A stretch of DNA of 64,000 bases from Solitalea longa (GTDB taxonomy: Bacteria; Bacteroidota; Bacteroidia; Sphingobacteriales; Sphingobacteriaceae), in contig NZ_PQVF01000003.1 of NCBI RefSeq assembly GCF_002920915.1, forward strand, positions 310,001-374,000, given 5' to 3'. Below are positions 16,697 through 25,615 of this stretch, piece after piece (within the stretch, counting starts at the first letter, position 1; each line of letters opens with the position of its first letter). Below the pieces are notes generated by a model. It was not told where the DNA came from and did no database searches. It saw only the letters and a list, made by a program, of their open reading frames with translations. The translations under genes were made by a program, and so were the position numbers.

Positions 16697-17518
16697 TTAT
16701 CTGTCCGGACGTTTATTGTAAGGTTTTTGATAACCGCGATTATCTCCTCCTCTGTCTCGTCCTCCTCTGTTATCCCGGTCGCCTCCTCTGCTATCTCTGT
16801 CACCTCTGTTGTCCCGGTCTTTTCCATAATTAGAGCTACTGCGTTTATAATCCCTTTGCTCTCTGTGGTCTTTATTATCGCCTCTACCCGACATTTTTTC
16901 ACGGGCTTCACGGGTATCACGGTTGCTGGTTTGGCGGGCAATAGCTCGGAAATCAATTTTTCCTAATGCCTGTGCTGCTGCATCACCGTCTAGTTCACTA
17001 TTTGAAAGCTCATTTAAATCGTTAACAATTGTTTCATCACTAACGGTGTCTTTGTTCCAGCCTATGTACGACATTTTCATAAAGGCAGCCAGCGAATTCA
17101 CAAATTGTGTTTTACGCTCACAATCCGGCAGAGTACGGGCTTTTTCAAGCATGTATTCCAATGTTTTGCCGTAGTGTTTATATTTTATATGATTTGAAGG
17201 GTATTTTAAACGATGTGGTTTTGCATAAATCGATTCTTTTGAAGGTACCGGAAACGGTGAATCAACTTCCAAAGCAAAATCAGAAATAATGAATAAATGA
17301 TCCCATAACTTATGCTTAAAGTCGGTAACATCCCTCAAGTGCGGGTTTAATTGTCCCATCAGTTCAATTACGGCCTGCGCATATCTGTTTCGTTCTTCTT
17401 TATCTTCTAAAGTGAGAACGTGGTTGATCATGTTTTGAACATTTCGCCCATACTCTGCCATTAACAAGCGTGGTCGGGTGGTGTTATAGTCGAATGGCTT
17501 TGGCTCTTCTTTAGACAT
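16697..17518 (-). CDS. DUF4290 protein with RGG/RD-rich tail
   Basis: 273 residues. Residues 1-195 match the Bacteroidota-specific DUF4290 family (FDYNTTRPRLLMAEYGRN, MINHVLTLEDKEERNRYAQA, LRDVTDFKHKLWDHLF, YIGWNKDTV). From about residue 200 the protein becomes low complexity and highly charged, with RGDRDSRGG, DRDNRGGRDRGG and NRGYQKPYNKRP repeats. RGG-type tails commonly bind RNA, but no function is established for this family. It lies between uvrD/pcrA (52 bp) and murA (50 bp) on the same strand, in a probable operon. Confidence 0.88.
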   Translation of the reverse strand: MSKEEPKPFDYNTTRPRLLMAEYGRNVQNMINHVLTLEDKEERNRYAQAVIELMGQLNPHLRDVTDFKHKLWDHLFIISDFALEVDSPFPVPSKESIYAKPHRLKYPSNHIKYKHYGKTLEYMLEKARTLPDCERKTQFVNSLAAFMKMSYIGWNKDTVSDETIVNDLNELSNSELDGDAAAQALGKIDFRAIARQTSNRDTREAREKMSGRGDNKDHREQRDYKRSSSNYGKDRDNRGDRDSRGGDRDNRGGRDRGGDNRGYQKPYNKRPDR

Positions 17519-17570
17519 TATCGTATGGTTAAACAGATGAAATTCAAATATAGGTTAATGATTGTTGTTT

Positions 17571-19841
17571 TTACACTATCCTCAACTTGGCAAATTTAAG
17601 CAAAAGCTGCTTTTGTCCAAGTTCCTTAAAGAATATAGTTGCTTTTATATCCGGTTTCTTCCCTTCCAGATTAATAACTTTTCCAAAACCAAAGCGTTCA
17701 TGCTCCACTTCCATGCCAACTTGCAGATCGGAAGTGTCGCTCGGAGCAAAACCATCAGTTGGCACATGCGCTTTTGCCAGTAACTGTGTGGTTTTTGGTT
17801 TGCTCGCAATCTTAGGCTTGGCGGCAAATTCAGTAAAGCCTTTTCGCTCGTCTCCAAAGTCGATATAAGGATTTGCTTCTTTTTGTTGTTTAGCCGGATT
17901 AAAGTCGAGATCAAGGAATTTAGGATCTACCTCATCCAGGAAACGGCTAGGCTCCGAATTTTGCAAGGTGCCAAACTTAAAACGGCTTGTAGCATAGGTA
18001 AGCGTAAGTTTCTTTTCGGCACGTGTGGTGGCAACATAAAACAAACGACGTTCTTCCTCCAAATCAGCACGTGAATTCAACGACATTTGTGATGGGAAAA
18101 GATTTTCTTCCAAGCCAACGATAAACACGTGCGGGAACTCCAAACCTTTCGACGAGTGGATCGTCATTAACGAAACAGTATTTTTGTCTTCTTCTTCCTT
18201 TTTTTCGTCGCCGGTAAGCAATGCCACGTCCATTAAAAACTGGTTAATGCTTCGGTCTTCGATATCCTCCCGCTCACTAAATTCTTTGATACCATTCAGC
18301 AATTCCTGGATGTTTTCGTATCGGCTTAAACCTTCAATGGATTTATCTGAATGCAGTTCACGCATTATACCCGATTGTTTGGCAATATGCTCGGCAACTT
18401 CGTAAGCATTTTTGCCTTTAGCCAAAGCCTGGAAACTGCGGATCATAGTGGCAAAGTTCATGATGTTCTCCACACCACGTCCGCTTACATACAGATGAAT
18501 ATTTGAAACGATCTCCCATAAAGGCAAATTCTTTTCATCTGCCAGAACAATGATCTTATCCATACTGGTCTTTCCAATTCCACGCACCGGATAATTAATC
18601 ACTCTTTTCAATGCCTCTTCGTCATTGGGATTAATTGTCATTCTGAAATAGGCGATAAGATCTTTGATCTCTTTACGCTGGTAGAACGACATTCCGCCAT
18701 AAATTTTATACGGAAGGTTTAGTTTGCGTAAGGCTTCCTCCAATGAACGCGATTGAGCGTTGGTACGATATAAAATGGCAAAATCCTGGTAGTTGAGCCC
18801 TTTCAGCGTTCGTTCCTGCATAATGGATTCAGCAACGATTTTGCCTTCTTCATTATCGCTGAATGCACGTATTACCTTGATCTTTTCTCCAGTTTCATTT
18901 TCAGAGAAAACATTCTTTTCGAGCTGATTTTTATTGTTTTTGATGATGCTGTTGGCAATACTAACAATGTTTTGGGTTGAACGATAATTCTGTTCAAGCT
19001 TAAAAATATTCAGCTCAGGATAATCCTTTTCAAAATTTAAAATGTTCTCAATATTAGCTCCACGGAAAGCATAGATACTCTGTGCATCATCACCCACTAC
19101 ACAAATATTACGATTAACAGCAGCCAGTTTTTTTACAATAATGTATTGTGAAAAGTTGGTATCCTGGTACTCATCCACCATAATGTATTTAAACTTATGC
19201 TGGTATTTGTTGAGTACATCAGGGTATTGTTTTAATAGGATATTGGTTTTGAACAAAAGATCGTCGAAATCCATTGCACCTGCCTTGTAGCAACGTTGCG
19301 CATAAATTTCATAGAGTTCAGCCATCTTGCCCCTGCCCGAAGAAAAATCATCAGCCTGAATACTTTCATTCTTTTTGTATTCGGCAACTGATATAAGGTT
19401 ATTTTTTGCAGATGAAATTCTGTTTAAAACGAAGTTTACATTGTAGAGTTTATCATCGAGCTGTTGTTCTTTGATAATGGCACGAAGTAGACTTTTGCTA
19501 TCATCGGTGTCGTAAATGGTGAAATTGCTTGGGTAGCCCAATTTATCAGCTTCTACGCGCAAAATACGTGCAAAAATAGAGTGGAAAGTTCCCATCCAGA
19601 TATTGCGCGCATCAGGACCAATAATAGCCGAAATACGCTCACGCATTTCACGGGCGGCCTTATTAGTAAAGGTTAACGCAAGAATATTGAATGGATCAAC
19701 CTTTTTGTTTATCAGGTGGGCAATACGATAAGTGATAACGCGGGTTTTGCCTGAACCGGCACCGGCAATAATCATTAAAGGACCTTCTGTACATTCAACC
19801 GCACTTCGCTGTGTTGGGTTTAGCTTATCTAAATAACTCAA
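17571..19841 (-). CDS. pcrA: UvrD/PcrA-type superfamily 1 DNA helicase
   Basis: 756 residues. An ATP-dependent 3'-5' DNA helicase for repair and replication-fork maintenance. Motifs visible are Walker A AGAGSGKT (26-33), TFTNKAAREMRERI (Ia), YIMVDEYQDTN (Walker B), VVGDDAQSIYAFRGA (III), LEQNYRSTQNI (IV), LMTIHSSKGLEFPHVFIVG (V) and RRLFYVATTRAEKKL (VI). The C-terminal LQVGMEVEHERFGFGKVI segment is the tudor-like domain of PcrA/UvrD, which in other bacteria contacts RNA polymerase. It is upstream of DUF4290-murA on the same strand. PcrA versus UvrD naming is a matter of lineage. Confidence 0.95.
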   Translation of the reverse strand: MSYLDKLNPTQRSAVECTEGPLMIIAGAGSGKTRVITYRIAHLINKKVDPFNILALTFTNKAAREMRERISAIIGPDARNIWMGTFHSIFARILRVEADKLGYPSNFTIYDTDDSKSLLRAIIKEQQLDDKLYNVNFVLNRISSAKNNLISVAEYKKNESIQADDFSSGRGKMAELYEIYAQRCYKAGAMDFDDLLFKTNILLKQYPDVLNKYQHKFKYIMVDEYQDTNFSQYIIVKKLAAVNRNICVVGDDAQSIYAFRGANIENILNFEKDYPELNIFKLEQNYRSTQNIVSIANSIIKNNKNQLEKNVFSENETGEKIKVIRAFSDNEEGKIVAESIMQERTLKGLNYQDFAILYRTNAQSRSLEEALRKLNLPYKIYGGMSFYQRKEIKDLIAYFRMTINPNDEEALKRVINYPVRGIGKTSMDKIIVLADEKNLPLWEIVSNIHLYVSGRGVENIMNFATMIRSFQALAKGKNAYEVAEHIAKQSGIMRELHSDKSIEGLSRYENIQELLNGIKEFSEREDIEDRSINQFLMDVALLTGDEKKEEEDKNTVSLMTIHSSKGLEFPHVFIVGLEENLFPSQMSLNSRADLEEERRLFYVATTRAEKKLTLTYATSRFKFGTLQNSEPSRFLDEVDPKFLDLDFNPAKQQKEANPYIDFGDERKGFTEFAAKPKIASKPKTTQLLAKAHVPTDGFAPSDTSDLQVGMEVEHERFGFGKVINLEGKKPDIKATIFFKELGQKQLLLKFAKLRIV

Positions 19842-19979
19842 TTTAACTCCCGAATTTAAAAGCCTGCTAAGTTAAATAAACTTATTGAACAAGGGGGTAG
19901 GAAATGTATAATCAGTAATTAGCAAATGGTGTTCAGTACTTAATTTTCTGTTCGCAGTCCTCAGGATTTGCCCGCGGAT

Positions 19980-20573
19980 CTACTGTGTTTTGGCAACGGC
20001 TTCTTCTTTAAGAGCATGATCGGAAGTGATCCAAACCAATACTCTTCTGTTTTTGGCGCGACCATTTTCTGTTGTATTCGAAGCCACAGGTTGTGTGTCG
20101 CCAACGCCATAGGCATTTATACGATCGGCCCCAATACCATTGTTTACCAGGTAATGTTTCACCTCTTCGGCACGTTTAAACGAAAGAGAAAAATTATATG
20201 CTTCATCACCGCTATTATCCGTATGTCCCTGAACTACATTATAGGTTTTGGCATATTTCTTAATAATGCCTACCAGTTTATTTACGGTTGGAACAGCGGT
20301 ATCTTTAATGGTATACTGATCAACATCAAAGAACACTTCATTTACAAAAGTTACTTTAATAGAGTCACCAATACGTTCAACTTTACAATCCTTTACCGTG
20401 CGTTGAATTTCAAAAGCCTCTTTATCCATGTATTTTTTTATATAGGCTTTTGATGCATTGTTTTTAGATGCCTTAGTTGCCGAGCACGATGTAAAACAAA
20501 AAGCAATTATACCCAACAGGTAAAAAAAGATCAATTTGAATTGATAATAACGCTTTGGTAAGCCTTTTGACAT
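19980..20573 (-). CDS. OmpA family lipoprotein
   Basis: 197 residues. A lipoprotein signal ends at FTSC (Cys30). A polar spacer follows, then an OmpA C-terminal domain (about 75-190) with VFFDVDQYTIKD, QGHTDNSGDEAYNFSLSFKR and GRAKNRRVLVWI, the last two carrying the Asp and Arg expected to hold diaminopimelate. It should anchor the outer membrane non-covalently to peptidoglycan (Pal-like). It is the start of a minus-strand gene run, 138 bp before uvrD/pcrA, and is unrelated in domain layout to the large PorE-like protein. Confidence 0.9.
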   Translation of the reverse strand: MSKGLPKRYYQFKLIFFYLLGIIAFCFTSCSATKASKNNASKAYIKKYMDKEAFEIQRTVKDCKVERIGDSIKVTFVNEVFFDVDQYTIKDTAVPTVNKLVGIIKKYAKTYNVVQGHTDNSGDEAYNFSLSFKRAEEVKHYLVNNGIGADRINAYGVGDTQPVASNTTENGRAKNRRVLVWITSDHALKEEAVAKTQ

Positions 20574-20863
20574 AAAGTATTAATTAATAGGTCTTTCAGT
20601 AACAAACCTACATGATTTAAGCTGAAATACAAGAATTTAAGTAAAAATTTTGTTATTGATAATAGAACATATTTTTAATTACTAATATTTCTTAAAATTT
20701 AATTTTGAGAAATCATTAATGTAAAAAATGAATTGTAGGTCCGCCTATAATTGCTGCTCATTTAACCGCTTTTTATAGATACTTTTCCGCTAGCTAAAAA
20801 AATGTGGTTAGTCATTCCATATTTATTTATTTCTTTCTTCCTTTGTCTCCAAATTCTAATTTC

Positions 20864-22252
20864 ATGGAAACCATCAAGAACTATATTGAAGCTAACAAAC
20901 AACGTTTCCTCGACGAATTGTTTGATATTTTACGCTTCCCTTCAGTAAGTGCTGATCCGCAGTTTAAAGAATCTGTATTAAAAACTGCCGATTATATTAA
21001 AGATCGTTTAATTGATGCTGGTGCTGACAAGGTAGAAGTTTGTCCTACAGCCGGCTATCCGATTGTTTATGGTGAGAAAATCATCGACCCATCATTGCCA
21101 ACTGTAGTAGTTTACGGGCATTATGATGTGCAGCCTGCTGATCCGCTTGAATTGTGGCACACACCTCCGTTTGAGCCTACGGTGAAAATTACAGAAGAGC
21201 ATCCGGAAGGTGCTATTTATGCACGTGGCGCTTGTGATGATAAAGGTCAGATGTACATGCATGTGAAAGCGTTTGAGCTGATGATGAAAACCAACTCCTT
21301 GCCTTGTAACGTTAAGTTTATGATTGAAGGCGAAGAAGAAGTTGGTTCATCCAATCTTGCCACTTTCGTAAAAGCAAATAAAGAACGCTTAAAAGGTGAT
21401 GTAGTATTGATCTCTGATACTTCAATGATCGCTAATGATGTTCCTTCAATTGAGTGTGGTTTACGTGGTTTAGCGTACATGGAAGTTGAAGTAATTGGCC
21501 CTAATCGTGATCTGCACTCAGGTGTTTATGGTGGAGCAGTTGCTAATCCGGCTACCATTTTAGCTAAAATGATCGCTTCATTACATGATGAAAACAACCA
21601 TGTTACTATTCCTGGTTTTTATGATAAAGTAATCGAACTTACCGAGGCCGAGCGTGCTGAAATGGCTAAACAACCATTTAGCGAAGCTGCCTATAAGAAG
21701 GATTTGAATATTGATGAGGTTTGGGGTGAAAAAGGCTATTCAACTATTGAGCGTACTTCAATTCGTCCAACCTTAGAGGTTAACGGTATTTGGAGCGGTT
21801 ATATTGGCGAAGGTGCTAAAACTGTTTTACCTTCAAAGGCAAACGCTAAAATTTCAATGCGTTTAGTACCTGGCCAAAATTCTGAAGAGATTTCAAATTT
21901 ATTCGCAGCTCATTTCGAGAAAATTGCGCCTAAATATGTGAAGGTAAAAGTAAGTGCTCATCATGGTGGAGAACCAGTTGTAACACCTACTGATTCTGTT
22001 CCGTTTAAAGCGGCTAGTAAAGCAATGGAAGAGAGCTTTGGTAAAACTCCAATTCCAACCCGCGGCGGAGGAAGTATTCCAATTGTAGCCCTGTTTGAAA
22101 AAGAGCTTGGTTTGAAATCAGTATTAATGGGCTTTGGTTTAGATTCAGATGCATTGCACTCGCCAAATGAGAAATACGGCTTATTCAATTACTATAAAGG
22201 TATTGAAACCATTCCTTTGTTCTTCAAGCATTTTGCTGCAATGAGCAAATAG
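20864..22252 (+). CDS. M20 family dipeptidase
   Basis: 462 residues from the ATG at 20864 (METIKNYIEANKQRFLDEL); an in-frame GTG at 20804 would add a spurious 20-residue hydrophobic leader. It is a di-zinc metallopeptidase: metal ligands appear in VVYGHYDVQPADP (His), ARGACDDKGQM (bridging Asp), EGEEEVGSSN (Glu pair), LISDTSM (Asp) and DALHSPNEKYG (His). The dimerisation (lid) domain is the central 200-390 region. It is predicted to hydrolyse dipeptides in the cytosol. It is a single-gene unit with 230 bp upstream and a terminator downstream. Confidence 0.93.
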   Translation: METIKNYIEANKQRFLDELFDILRFPSVSADPQFKESVLKTADYIKDRLIDAGADKVEVCPTAGYPIVYGEKIIDPSLPTVVVYGHYDVQPADPLELWHTPPFEPTVKITEEHPEGAIYARGACDDKGQMYMHVKAFELMMKTNSLPCNVKFMIEGEEEVGSSNLATFVKANKERLKGDVVLISDTSMIANDVPSIECGLRGLAYMEVEVIGPNRDLHSGVYGGAVANPATILAKMIASLHDENNHVTIPGFYDKVIELTEAERAEMAKQPFSEAAYKKDLNIDEVWGEKGYSTIERTSIRPTLEVNGIWSGYIGEGAKTVLPSKANAKISMRLVPGQNSEEISNLFAAHFEKIAPKYVKVKVSAHHGGEPVVTPTDSVPFKAASKAMEESFGKTPIPTRGGGSIPIVALFEKELGLKSVLMGFGLDSDALHSPNEKYGLFNYYKGIETIPLFFKHFAAMSK

Positions 22253-22279
22253 AATTTCAATTTTATTATTTTTTTGGGG

Positions 22280-22310
22280 AAGGCAGCTGTGGAAGCTGCC
22301 TTTTCTGTTT
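22280..22310 (+). terminator. rho-independent terminator after M20 dipeptidase
   Basis: AAGGCAGCT (22280-22288) and AGCTGCCTT (22294-22302) pair around GTGGA, followed by TTCTGTTT. Confidence 0.85.
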
Positions 22311-22436
22311 CCCATTGTTGTTAAAATTGTAAATGTTTTCACCTGGTTATTAAAGTGAAACTATAGTTAATATCAGAAAGTATAAATTACTAATCAGCGT
22401 TAATCAACCAAACCAAGCCCTAGCGCTGATTCCAAT

Positions 22437-23243
22437 ATGTTAGTTCGATTAAATGTCCAATGGATAAGAGGTCGTGTGCGTATATTTCTGGGACTCCTTA
22501 TCCTTCTCTTTTTAATTCCAAAGAAATCTGACCCCTATTCAAACAAGAAAATCGTTTACCTCACACCCCGGATCATTAAGCTCGTTCAATACCGTAAAAC
22601 AGACGCTTTTGGGATTCATATACCAACTATGTATAATGTACATGGCATTGATATATCGCGCTATCAGCAAAAAATAAATTGGAAAAAGTTAAAAGCAGTT
22701 GATGAAGAAGGTGTAGCCATTTCTTTCGTTTATATAAAAGCAACGGAAGGTGTAGATGCACTCGATCCGATGTTTTCAACCAATTGGAATGAGTGTAAAA
22801 ATGCCGGTTTATTAAGAGGGGCTTACCATTATTTTAAACCCAAAAAATCAGGGAAAGAGCAGGCGAAGTTCTTTTTAAACAAGGTTGCTCATCTTGCTGG
22901 CGATCTTCCACCGGTAATTGATGTAGAAGAAAGAGGAAAGATGTCTTTGGGGCTGTTTCATCGTAATTTAAAAAGCATGATCGATGAAATTGAAGCTGAA
23001 GTAGGAGTGAAACCGGTAATTTATACCAGTTTACGTTTCTACCAAGATTTTATTAAGACAAAGTTTGCTGATTATCCCTGCTGGATCGCTAATTATCATC
23101 ATCCTAAATTATTGTTTACCAAAGAAAAATGGGCCATTTGGCAACATTCAGATAAAGGGAAAGTTAGCGGAATTATGGGACGTGTGGATTTTAACACTTT
23201 TAATGGTTCAATGGATGAACTTAAAAAGCTTTGTGTGAAATAA
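22437..23243 (+). CDS. membrane-anchored GH25 lysozyme-like protein (copy 1)
   Basis: 268 residues. An N-terminal hydrophobic segment (IFLGLLILLFLI) forms a signal anchor, then a GH25 (Chalaropsis-type muramidase) domain spans about 65-265. Family motifs are HGIDISRYQ (catalytic-site Asp), FVYIKATEG, RGAYHYFKPKKSG, LPPVIDVEE (Asp-x-Glu pair) and WAIWQHSDKGKVSGI, then VDFN. It is predicted to cleave beta-1,4 links between MurNAc and GlcNAc. A close paralogue lies 1.4 kb downstream, with a GH18-like lipoprotein between. There is no obvious terminator after it, so readthrough into the next gene is possible. Confidence 0.92.
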   Translation: MLVRLNVQWIRGRVRIFLGLLILLFLIPKKSDPYSNKKIVYLTPRIIKLVQYRKTDAFGIHIPTMYNVHGIDISRYQQKINWKKLKAVDEEGVAISFVYIKATEGVDALDPMFSTNWNECKNAGLLRGAYHYFKPKKSGKEQAKFFLNKVAHLAGDLPPVIDVEERGKMSLGLFHRNLKSMIDEIEAEVGVKPVIYTSLRFYQDFIKTKFADYPCWIANYHHPKLLFTKEKWAIWQHSDKGKVSGIMGRVDFNTFNGSMDELKKLCVK

Positions 23244-23368
23244 CTGCTACAATAGAGTTAGTAAAAGCAAATCGCACAAAATAACTATTAATTTATTTTT
23301 TTAAATAGTCGTTTGTTTAATAACATGTTTTTCATAAATTAATGATTATCAATCAAATATATTTAAAA

Positions 23369-24523
23369 ATGAAAAACAAGAAACTTCTATTTGGAATGTC
23401 GCTAGCATTAACGGCATTAGCTTTAGTGTACTGCTCAAAAAAGAGTGATAGTGCAACTGAAAATCTAACAACTGAGCAAAAATCAACTGCGAGTGATCGA
23501 AGCACTGAAGCAGTTGCCTCTTCTAATATTAGTATTTATGGAGCCTGGCATGCGGGTAGTGAATATTGTTCATGGGCTACTGTACGTACTATTCCTGAAT
23601 TTGATAGTAAAAATCATTGGTTAATTGATAGAGGAGACGGACAACCATCCGTTAATCTTATTGTTTTGAGTTTTGTCAATCCTTTAAAATTACTCAACAA
23701 GACAAATGATGCCCAAACGGTAAACGGTATTCCCAAGGGGATGACTCAGGATATTGTTAACTACTTTAAAAGTAAGAATATACGTGTTATGCTTTCAATT
23801 GGAGGAATAACGTATACGGATGATTGGAACCAGGCATTGTCTACAAATGCAACTCAATTAGGCTTAAATGCCGCAGCGGTTGCTCAACAGATGGGAGTAG
23901 GTATTGAAATAGACTATGAAGAAAGTTCTAACCCTAATTTAACTGGTCTTCAGGCATTTATTACGTCCTATAGATCTGTATTGCAATATGATGCCAGTGG
24001 TAATAATCATGCTGCACGTTTAACAATTGATTTGGCAGCAGGAGATAGATGGTTAATTGATATCTGTAGAAAAGCCACTACCGATTGGCTAAAAACTACA
24101 AATCCTGTATTGGATTATGCCAATGCAATGGTGCCGTCTCGTCAACCTTCTAATGCTTCTGCTGCTCAAACAGATTGGCAGGAACATATTAATGGTAAAT
24201 CAAACTTTAATCCCGTTATTCCTCCTTTAGCTCCTTGTAAGTTTACGGGTGGATTATATATTGTTACTAGTCGTAATGCGGCACCTGAATGTATTAATTT
24301 TAATAGTTCATTAATTAAAAGCACCGGAAACTATGTTCAAACGGTAGCTCCCAATGGAGCTGGAACTACTTCGGGTATGCTTGGTTACATGTTTTGGGCA
24401 GCAGAATGTCCATCTACTCGACGTGTTTGTACAACACCACCGAATAGTTGTGAAAATGGCGTAGGAATAGGAGCTCAAACCTACGGGATCCCAATTCCAA
24501 TGCAGCCACTTCGTCAGCAATAG
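23369..24523 (+). CDS. GH18-like lipoprotein
   Basis: 384 residues from the ATG at 23369, which opens the lipoprotein signal (lipobox LVYC, Cys22); an upstream ATG at 23342 adds nine residues. After a Ser/Thr-rich spacer comes a TIM-barrel-like domain with GH18 traits: the strand-3 motif VMLSIGGITYTDDW and the strand-4 motif GIEIDYEE. The classical DxxDxDxE motif is reduced: only the last Asp (Asp182) and catalytic Glu (Glu184) remain, with Val and Glu at the first two positions. It could be a chitinase/endo-N-acetylglucosaminidase-type enzyme or a glycan-binding relative. It is flanked on both sides by GH25 paralogues. Confidence 0.75.
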   Translation: MKNKKLLFGMSLALTALALVYCSKKSDSATENLTTEQKSTASDRSTEAVASSNISIYGAWHAGSEYCSWATVRTIPEFDSKNHWLIDRGDGQPSVNLIVLSFVNPLKLLNKTNDAQTVNGIPKGMTQDIVNYFKSKNIRVMLSIGGITYTDDWNQALSTNATQLGLNAAAVAQQMGVGIEIDYEESSNPNLTGLQAFITSYRSVLQYDASGNNHAARLTIDLAAGDRWLIDICRKATTDWLKTTNPVLDYANAMVPSRQPSNASAAQTDWQEHINGKSNFNPVIPPLAPCKFTGGLYIVTSRNAAPECINFNSSLIKSTGNYVQTVAPNGAGTTSGMLGYMFWAAECPSTRRVCTTPPNSCENGVGIGAQTYGIPIPMQPLRQQ

Positions 24524-24530
24524 TTAAGCA

Positions 24531-24584
24531 AATTATAAAGGAAAAAAGGGTTGAATTAGTTCAACCTTTTTTTCCTTTATAATT
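24531..24584. terminator. long bidirectional-type terminator hairpin
   Basis: A 25-bp stem (one G-U pair): the left arm 24531-24555 ends in AAAAAAGGGTTGAA, the loop is TTAG, and the right arm is 24560-24584 beginning TTCAACCTTTTTTTCC. It ends the GH18-like gene. Confidence 0.88.
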
Positions 24585-24623
24585 AATTAGGCCATTTCTG
24601 TTTCGTCAAATTAATTTTGCTTA

Positions 24624-24631
24624 TATCTTTG
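24624..24631 (+). promoter_or_regulatory. candidate -7 element before GH25 copy 2
   Basis: TATCTTTG matches the Bacteroidota -7 consensus TAnnTTTG, 16 bp before the start codon at 24648, implying a very short leader. No clear -33 TTG was found at the expected distance. Confidence 0.35.
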
Positions 24632-24647
24632 TCGCTGAAATCTCCGT

Positions 24648-25508
24648 ATGGCCAAACGTAACAGCAGCGCAACAAAATCAACCTCAAAAAAAGTAAAACG
24701 ACCTCAAGGTATCCCTATTCGTTATTTCTGGTGGAAAGTAAGCGGATTTTTGCTGCTTATGTGTTTCGTTGTTTTTTATGCTCCGATTGTAAAAACAGTT
24801 TTATCGATAAAGGAAAGTGTAAGCGACGGCATGTCGGACTTTCGCTATGTACATATTGAATCTTACGGCATTAAAATTCCCAAGAAGTTTAAGGTTCATG
24901 GCATTGATGTTTCCAAATACCAATCACGTATAGATTGGGAAAAGGTGAAGAAGATGGAAGATGATGGGGTAAAGATCAACTTTGTGTTTATCAAGGCAAC
25001 CGAAGGTCAGTTCAATATTGATCCTTACTTTCAGCGAAACTGGAAACAGTCTAAAAATGCGGGATTGATGCGAGGTGCTTATCATTACTTTAAGCCGCGT
25101 AAATCGGGTAAATGGCAGGCCGCTTTATTTCTCCAAACTGTTAACTATGAGTCGGGTGATCTTCCTCCAGTAATTGATATTGAAGAAACAGGCCGTTTAT
25201 CTCCCGAAGAACTTAGGGAAAACCTGAAAGAATGGCTCGAAACAGTGGAGAGGAAAGTAGGAGAGAAACCTATCATCTACACCGGCTATAAATTTTACGA
25301 AGATTATTTGAAGGGCTATTTTGATGATTATCCGTATTGGATAGCACATTATTATCAGTCGAAATTAAAGATTGAAGACAACACACAATGGAGTTTTTGG
25401 CAGCACTCCGATATTGGTAAGGTAAATGGCATCAGGCAACGCGTTGATTTCAATGTTTTTAATGGAAACCTGGAAGATTTGAAAGACCTGTGTTTGGAGT
25501 TAGATTAG
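24648..25508 (+). CDS. membrane-anchored GH25 lysozyme-like protein (copy 2)
   Basis: 286 residues, clearly paralogous to the GH25 protein encoded at 22437-23243. It has a longer basic N-terminus (KSTSKKVKRPQG), one transmembrane segment (VSGFLLLMCFVVFYAPIV), and a GH25 domain with HGIDVSKYQ, FVFIKATEG, RGAYHYFKPRKSG, LPPVIDIEE, YIIYTGYKF-like and FWQHSDIGKVNGI motifs. The catalytic Asp and Asp-x-Glu residues are intact. The topology suggests a muramidase domain on the periplasmic face of the inner membrane. It has its own candidate promoter after a strong terminator, so it is likely regulated separately from copy 1. Confidence 0.92.
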   Translation: MAKRNSSATKSTSKKVKRPQGIPIRYFWWKVSGFLLLMCFVVFYAPIVKTVLSIKESVSDGMSDFRYVHIESYGIKIPKKFKVHGIDVSKYQSRIDWEKVKKMEDDGVKINFVFIKATEGQFNIDPYFQRNWKQSKNAGLMRGAYHYFKPRKSGKWQAALFLQTVNYESGDLPPVIDIEETGRLSPEELRENLKEWLETVERKVGEKPIIYTGYKFYEDYLKGYFDDYPYWIAHYYQSKLKIEDNTQWSFWQHSDIGKVNGIRQRVDFNVFNGNLEDLKDLCLELD

Positions 25509-25615
25509 CGTCAAAATAAATGGTTGGTGCTCATTAAAACCGCTGCGGGGAGTTTCATCCTATTCAAAATATAGACTATATTTAGCGCAACAACACAGCT
25601 AAATTAAGAACATAC

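Noticed and set aside
16669-16966. ORFs of 95-97 residues overlapping the RGG tail of DUF4290
   Set aside because: Low-complexity shadows of the Arg/Gly-rich coding region; no independent signals.
20804-20863. Signal peptide on the M20 dipeptidase
   Set aside because: The hydrophobic leader depends on a GTG start 60 bp upstream; the ATG at 20864 gives the family-typical cytosolic N-terminus.
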